From assembly GCF_947855115.1 (NCBI RefSeq), contig NZ_CANTZW010000007.1, positions 1 to 64,000 of the forward strand: a stretch of 64,000 bases of DNA. The letters run 5' to 3'. The position numbers and the translations under genes are program-made. A model generated the notes under the pieces. The model was not told where the DNA came from. It did no database searches and saw nothing but the letters and a program-made list of their open reading frames with translations. This document shows, piece by piece, positions 60,470 through 64,000 of this stretch. Every line of letters starts with the position of its first letter. The first letter of the stretch is position 1. Origin of the DNA: an uncultured Parabacteroides sp. Its GTDB lineage: Bacteria > Bacteroidota > Bacteroidia > Bacteroidales > Tannerellaceae.

Positions 60470-62077
60470 ATGGCTAATTTAGATTTAAGCAAGTACGGAA
60501 TTGTAGATGTGAAAGAAATCGTTCACAATCCGTCTTATGATGTTCTGTTCGCAGAAGAAACAAAACCGAGTTTGGAAGGCTTCGAGAAAGGCCAGGTAAC
60601 TGAGCTAGGCGCTGTAAACGTAATGACAGGTATTTATACAGGTCGTTCTCCTAAAGATAAATTTTTCGTAAAGAATGAAGCCAGCGAAGATTCTGTATGG
60701 TGGACTTCTGATGAATATAAGAATGATAATAAGCCTTGCTCCGAGGCTGCTTGGGCAGACTTGAAGGCTAAAGCCGTAAAGGAATTGTCCGGCAAACGTT
60801 TGTTCGTTGTCGATACATTCTGTGGCGCTAACGAGGCTACTCGTTTGAAAGTACGTTTCATCATGGAGGTTGCTTGGCAAGCTCATTTCGTGACAAACAT
60901 GTTCATCCGTCCGACAGCCGAGGAATTGGCTAACTACGGCGAACCTGATTTCGTATCTTTCAACGCTGCTAAGGCTAAGGTTGACAACTACAAGGAATTA
61001 GGCTTGAACTCTGAGACTGCTACTGTTTTCAACTTGAAGACTAAAGAGCAAGTTATCTTGAATACTTGGTACGGTGGTGAGATGAAGAAGGGTATCTTCT
61101 CTATCATGAACTACTTGAACCCGTTGCGCGGCATCGCTTCTATGCACTGCTCCGCTAACACGGATAAAGAGGGCAAGAGCTCCGCTATCTTCTTCGGTTT
61201 GTCCGGTACAGGTAAGACTACTTTGTCTACAGACCCGAAACGTTTGTTGATCGGTGACGACGAGCACGGATGGGATAACGAGGGTGTATTCAACTACGAG
61301 GGTGGTTGCTATGCTAAGGTTATCAACTTGGATAAAGAGAGCGAGCCGGATATCTACAACGCTATCAAACGCGACGCTCTTCTTGAGAACGTAACGGTAG
61401 CCGCTGATGGCAAGATCAATTTCGCTGACAAGTCTGTTACAGAGAATACGCGTGTTTCTTATCCGATCTATCACATCGAGAACATCGTTAAGCCGATCTC
61501 TAAAGGCCCGCACGCAAAACAAGTTATCTTCTTGTCTGCTGACGCGTTCGGTGTATTGCCTCCAGTATCTATCTTGACTCCGGAGCAAACTCAATACTAC
61601 TTCTTGTCTGGATTTACCGCTAAATTGGCAGGTACAGAGCGTGGTATCACTGAGCCGACTCCTACATTCTCCGCTTGCTTCGGCGCTGCTTTCTTGTCAT
61701 TGCACCCGACGAAATACGGCGAGGAGCTAGTTAAGAAGATGGAAATGACTGGCGCTAAGGCTTACTTAGTGAACACAGGTTGGAACGGTACTGGCAAACG
61801 TATCTCTATCAAAGATACAAGAGGTATCATCGACGCTATCCTGGATGGTTCTATCAACGAGGCTCCGACAAAGAAGATCCCGTATTTCGATTTCGAGGTT
61901 CCGACCGCGTTGCCAGGTGTAGATCCGAAGATCTTAGATCCTCGCGATACTTATGCTGACGCTGCTCAATGGGATGAGAAGGCTAAGGATTTGGCTGCTC
62001 GTTTCATCAAGAACTTCGCTAAGTTCACGGGTAACGAAGCTGGTAAGGCATTAGTCGCTGCTGGTCCTCAGTTATAA
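60470..62077 (+). CDS. pckA: Phosphoenolpyruvate carboxykinase (ATP)
   Basis: This 535-residue enzyme interconverts oxaloacetate and phosphoenolpyruvate with ATP. In succinate-forming Bacteroidales it mainly runs towards oxaloacetate, fixing carbon dioxide and gaining ATP. Kinase motifs [20 protein letters not shown] and [17 protein letters not shown], and [19 protein letters not shown] upstream, are complete. Codon use is strongly biased (runs of preferred codons such as GCT, GGT, AAG), as in very highly expressed genes. It has a long leader and a strong terminator. Confidence 0.97.
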   Translation: MANLDLSKYGIVDVKEIVHNPSYDVLFAEETKPSLEGFEKGQVTELGAVNVMTGIYTGRSPKDKFFVKNEASEDSVWWTSDEYKNDNKPCSEAAWADLKAKAVKELSGKRLFVVDTFCGANEATRLKVRFIMEVAWQAHFVTNMFIRPTAEELANYGEPDFVSFNAAKAKVDNYKELGLNSETATVFNLKTKEQVILNTWYGGEMKKGIFSIMNYLNPLRGIASMHCSANTDKEGKSSAIFFGLSGTGKTTLSTDPKRLLIGDDEHGWDNEGVFNYEGGCYAKVINLDKESEPDIYNAIKRDALLENVTVAADGKINFADKSVTENTRVSYPIYHIENIVKPISKGPHAKQVIFLSADAFGVLPPVSILTPEQTQYYFLSGFTAKLAGTERGITEPTPTFSACFGAAFLSLHPTKYGEELVKKMEMTGAKAYLVNTGWNGTGKRISIKDTRGIIDAILDGSINEAPTKKIPYFDFEVPTALPGVDPKILDPRDTYADAAQWDEKAKDLAARFIKNFAKFTGNEAGKALVAAGPQL

Positions 62078-62126
62078 TTGCTTAAAAAAACTTGATTGAA
62101 AAAGTCAAGTTGTAAAAATATCTTTA

Positions 62127-62163
62127 TAAAAAAGCGTGGAATTACTAATTCTACGCTTTTTTT
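62127..62163 (+). terminator. Intrinsic terminator after pckA
   Basis: Arms AAAAAGCGTGGAATTA and TAATTCTACGCTTTTT pair over about 16 bases with one G-T pair, ending in seven T residues. Confidence 0.85.
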
Positions 62164-62266
62164 ATGATAACTGCGTTAATTTTATTATAAATGTAAAGTA
62201 GTTTTAAAAAAATATTCCTACCTTTAGACCGAATTATCTGTTATAAGAAGAGCTTAAAAAGGAGTA

Positions 62267-63367
62267 ATGATAAAAAAACTGGCGCTTATTATTGGCTTTA
62301 TAATTTGTTTGTCATCGTGTGGCAAGGATTATGTCTATCGGATTGAAGGGGAGCTTTCTAATCTGGAAGATCAGACCATATATGCCGTATTTGAGAAAGA
62401 TAATTATAAAAGGGTTGATACCGTGGTTTGTACGAAGCCCGGACAGTTCCAGATCGATCAGAAAGAGGCGGGTTTCCATTGTGTGACGCTCTTTTTCGAG
62501 GATAAAGAACACTGGGTTACGGCTTACCTGGAACCGGGGGAGACGGTAAAGATTACGGGAGACGCTAACTCTCCATTGTTATTGCAAGTGAGGGGAGGAC
62601 GGACGAATGATAAATTGACCGCTTTCAAGAAAAAAGCGGCTCCTTTATTGACCGAATTGACGACTTTGTCGAATTCCTTGAATAGCAAGGATCTGAATAA
62701 TACGATCGAGGAGACGGATATTGCCGCTCGCTTGGCGAATGTGAATATGCAATTGAGCGAGGAGGCGATCCGGTATGTAAAAGAGAACCCGGACGAGGAG
62801 GCCTCTGTCGTGTTGATCCAATCTTTTTTCTCCGATCCCGATGATACTCGTAAAATCGATGAGTTGCTGGCGTTGTTGAACCCCAAGCTGAAGGATTTTT
62901 ATCTGGTGAGGGAGCTGGAGCAGTATAGCGCCCGTGCGAAACGTACGGCTTTGGGCGCTGAGGCCCCGGATTTCTCCGTGAAGAATATCTATGGGAATAC
63001 GGTTAGCCTGGATTCTTTTCCCCAGAAATATTTGTTGTTGGCGTTTACCGCCCCTTGGTGCGACATGTGCCAGACCGAGGATTTGTATCTGGACAAGGTG
63101 GCGATGAAATACCCGAAAGACCAATTGGATATTCTTTTGGTTAGCTTGGATGATAACCCGAGGAATGTACGGGATGTATTGAAGAAAGACAGCATCGCTT
63201 GGAACTTGGTGACCGATTCTGCCGGACAAGCGGCTATGCTGATCGATCTGTATAACGTAAGCGTGTTGCCTCGCTGCTTCTTAATAGACGAGGAACATAA
63301 GATATTGATGAAAACCGAGAACGGGATAGAAATTAAGCAGACATTGGAGAATTTGTTTGAGGACTAG
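62267..63367 (+). CDS. Thioredoxin-fold lipoprotein (DUF4369 + TlpA-like)
   Basis: This 366-residue protein has a lipoprotein signal (LIIGFIICLSSCGKDY), then a DUF4369-type domain (YRIEGELSNLEDQTIYAVFEKDN), a helical middle (residues about 115-215), and a C-terminal thioredoxin domain from about residue 224 (APDFSVKNIYGNTVSLDSF). The redox motif is WCDMC in FTAPWCDMCQTEDLYL. It probably reduces or oxidises disulfides at the outer surface of the inner membrane or in the periplasm. TACCTTTA at 62219-62226 may be its -7 element. Confidence 0.87.
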   Translation: MIKKLALIIGFIICLSSCGKDYVYRIEGELSNLEDQTIYAVFEKDNYKRVDTVVCTKPGQFQIDQKEAGFHCVTLFFEDKEHWVTAYLEPGETVKITGDANSPLLLQVRGGRTNDKLTAFKKKAAPLLTELTTLSNSLNSKDLNNTIEETDIAARLANVNMQLSEEAIRYVKENPDEEASVVLIQSFFSDPDDTRKIDELLALLNPKLKDFYLVRELEQYSARAKRTALGAEAPDFSVKNIYGNTVSLDSFPQKYLLLAFTAPWCDMCQTEDLYLDKVAMKYPKDQLDILLVSLDDNPRNVRDVLKKDSIAWNLVTDSAGQAAMLIDLYNVSVLPRCFLIDEEHKILMKTENGIEIKQTLENLFED

Positions 63368-63442
63368 GATGCCGGGAGTCGCGGTAGTAGACCGGCGGCG
63401 GTTGACTGTTAGGCCGGAATGTATAAATCTTAAATCTTAACT

Positions 63443-64000
63443 ATGTTGGTAAAATCTTATGCCGCTGCCGTGCAGGGTATTTCCGCTACGGTCGTTACCG
63501 TAGAAGTGAACTGTTCCAAGGGTATACAATTCTTTTTGGTCGGCCTTCCGGACGTGGCTGTACGGGAGAGCCACGAACGTATTATCTCGGCCTTGCAGGT
63601 CTGCGGGTATAAGTTCCCGCGTAACCGCATTGTCATTAATATGGCTCCCGCGGGGATTCGTAAGGAGGGTTCCTCCTATGATCTTCCGTTGGCGGTCGGC
63701 ATATTGGCGGCGGCGGGGCAAATAGATTCTTCCGCTTTATCCAAGTTCGTAATGATGGGAGAGCTTTCGATGGATGGAAGCCTCCAGCCGGTTAAAGGGG
63801 CCTTGCCTATCGCTATCAAGGCGAAGGAGGAAGGTTTCAAGGGATTTATATTGCCCAAGCAAAACGCTCGTGAGGCGGCGGTCGTGGACGGCTTGGAGGT
63901 CTATGGTGTATCGGATATCAGGGAAGTGCTGGAATTCATGGATGGGAAACGGGCCTTATCGCCTACGATTGTTGATACCCGTGGGGAGTTCTACGACCGG
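63443..64000 (+). CDS. YifB/ComM-family ATPase, N-terminal part (runs off the window)
   Basis: The frame stays open for 186 codons to the last base. It begins MLVKSYAAAVQGISATVVTV and continues EVNCSKGIQFFLVGLPDVAVRESHERI and NRIVINMAPAGIRKEGSSYDLPLAVGILAA, the N-terminal S5-like domain of the magnesium-chelatase-related YifB/ComM family. ComM acts on DNA during natural transformation in some bacteria; the role in Bacteroidales is less clear. The AAA+ domain is outside the window. Confidence 0.88.
   Translation, partial: MLVKSYAAAVQGISATVVTVEVNCSKGIQFFLVGLPDVAVRESHERIISALQVCGYKFPRNRIVINMAPAGIRKEGSSYDLPLAVGILAAAGQIDSSALSKFVMMGELSMDGSLQPVKGALPIAIKAKEEGFKGFILPKQNAREAAVVDGLEVYGVSDIREVLEFMDGKRALSPTIVDTRGEFYDR

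Noticed and set aside
60998..61594. Antisense frame in pckA as a gene
   Set aside because: Long opposite-strand frames arise from biased codons in highly expressed genes; no ribosome site or family resemblance is seen.

Overview
The window reads as chromosomal DNA of a gut Bacteroidales bacterium, most likely Parabacteroides or a close relative. The reasons are family content (DUF2851, DUF5690, GLPGLI, DUF4254, FecI-like sigma factor, KorAB without a ferredoxin subunit, a C-terminal type IX secretion sorting domain), many promoters of the Bacteroidetes TAnnTTTG type, and moderate GC with two AT-rich patches. No rRNA, tRNA, CRISPR array, transposase, integrase or phage gene was seen.

Layout. 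1-4.2 kb: orphan ECF sigma factor, large phosphate permease and an unknown protein, with two copies of a GAGACGGGGC palindrome. 4.3-7.6 kb: three-gene 2-aminoethylphosphonate operon (DUF5690 carrier, phnX, phnW). 7.6-11.3 kb: leftward dapB, two signal peptidase I genes and wbqC; the second peptidase lacks the catalytic lysine. 11.4-18 kb: DUF2851, a toxin-antitoxin-like pair, a surface lipoprotein, DUF3108, thioesterase, cysS. 18-24 kb: MacB-type ABC exporter facing a sigma-54-dependent response regulator and its kinase, with a candidate sigma-54 promoter and two tandem upstream dyads between them. 24-31 kb: pdxB, purN, acpP-fabF-rnc and a secreted trypsin-fold protease. 31-38 kb: pfkA, GH3-family enzyme, PAP2 phosphatase, GH110 galactosidase, MFS carrier. 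38-43.6 kb: outer membrane receptor-like protein plus GLPGLI protein, divergent from a two-component system. 43.7-55.2 kb: surface-glycan genes (DUF4254, GT9, barrel protein, LPS-type kinase, two GT2s, GT4, deacetylase, GT87) interrupted by a type II restriction-modification pair lying between perfect 18-bp direct repeats. 55.4-64 kb: aroK, alanine dehydrogenase-like gene, korAB, pckA with a long leader, a thioredoxin-fold lipoprotein and the start of the yifB/comM gene.

Structures not explained by gene calls: two intergenic arrays with exactly 22-bp period built from dyad-symmetric arms (24051-24136 upstream of pdxB; 55343-55404 upstream of aroK); an 18-bp duplication carrying the promoter -7 element on each side of the R-M genes; a 117-bp nested inverted repeat starting at a stop codon; a terminator-like hairpin whose loop holds the second possible start codon of rnc; and a possible structured leader on pckA.

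All product names rest on reading protein motifs, with no database search. Promoters are single-site matches unless a second element is stated.
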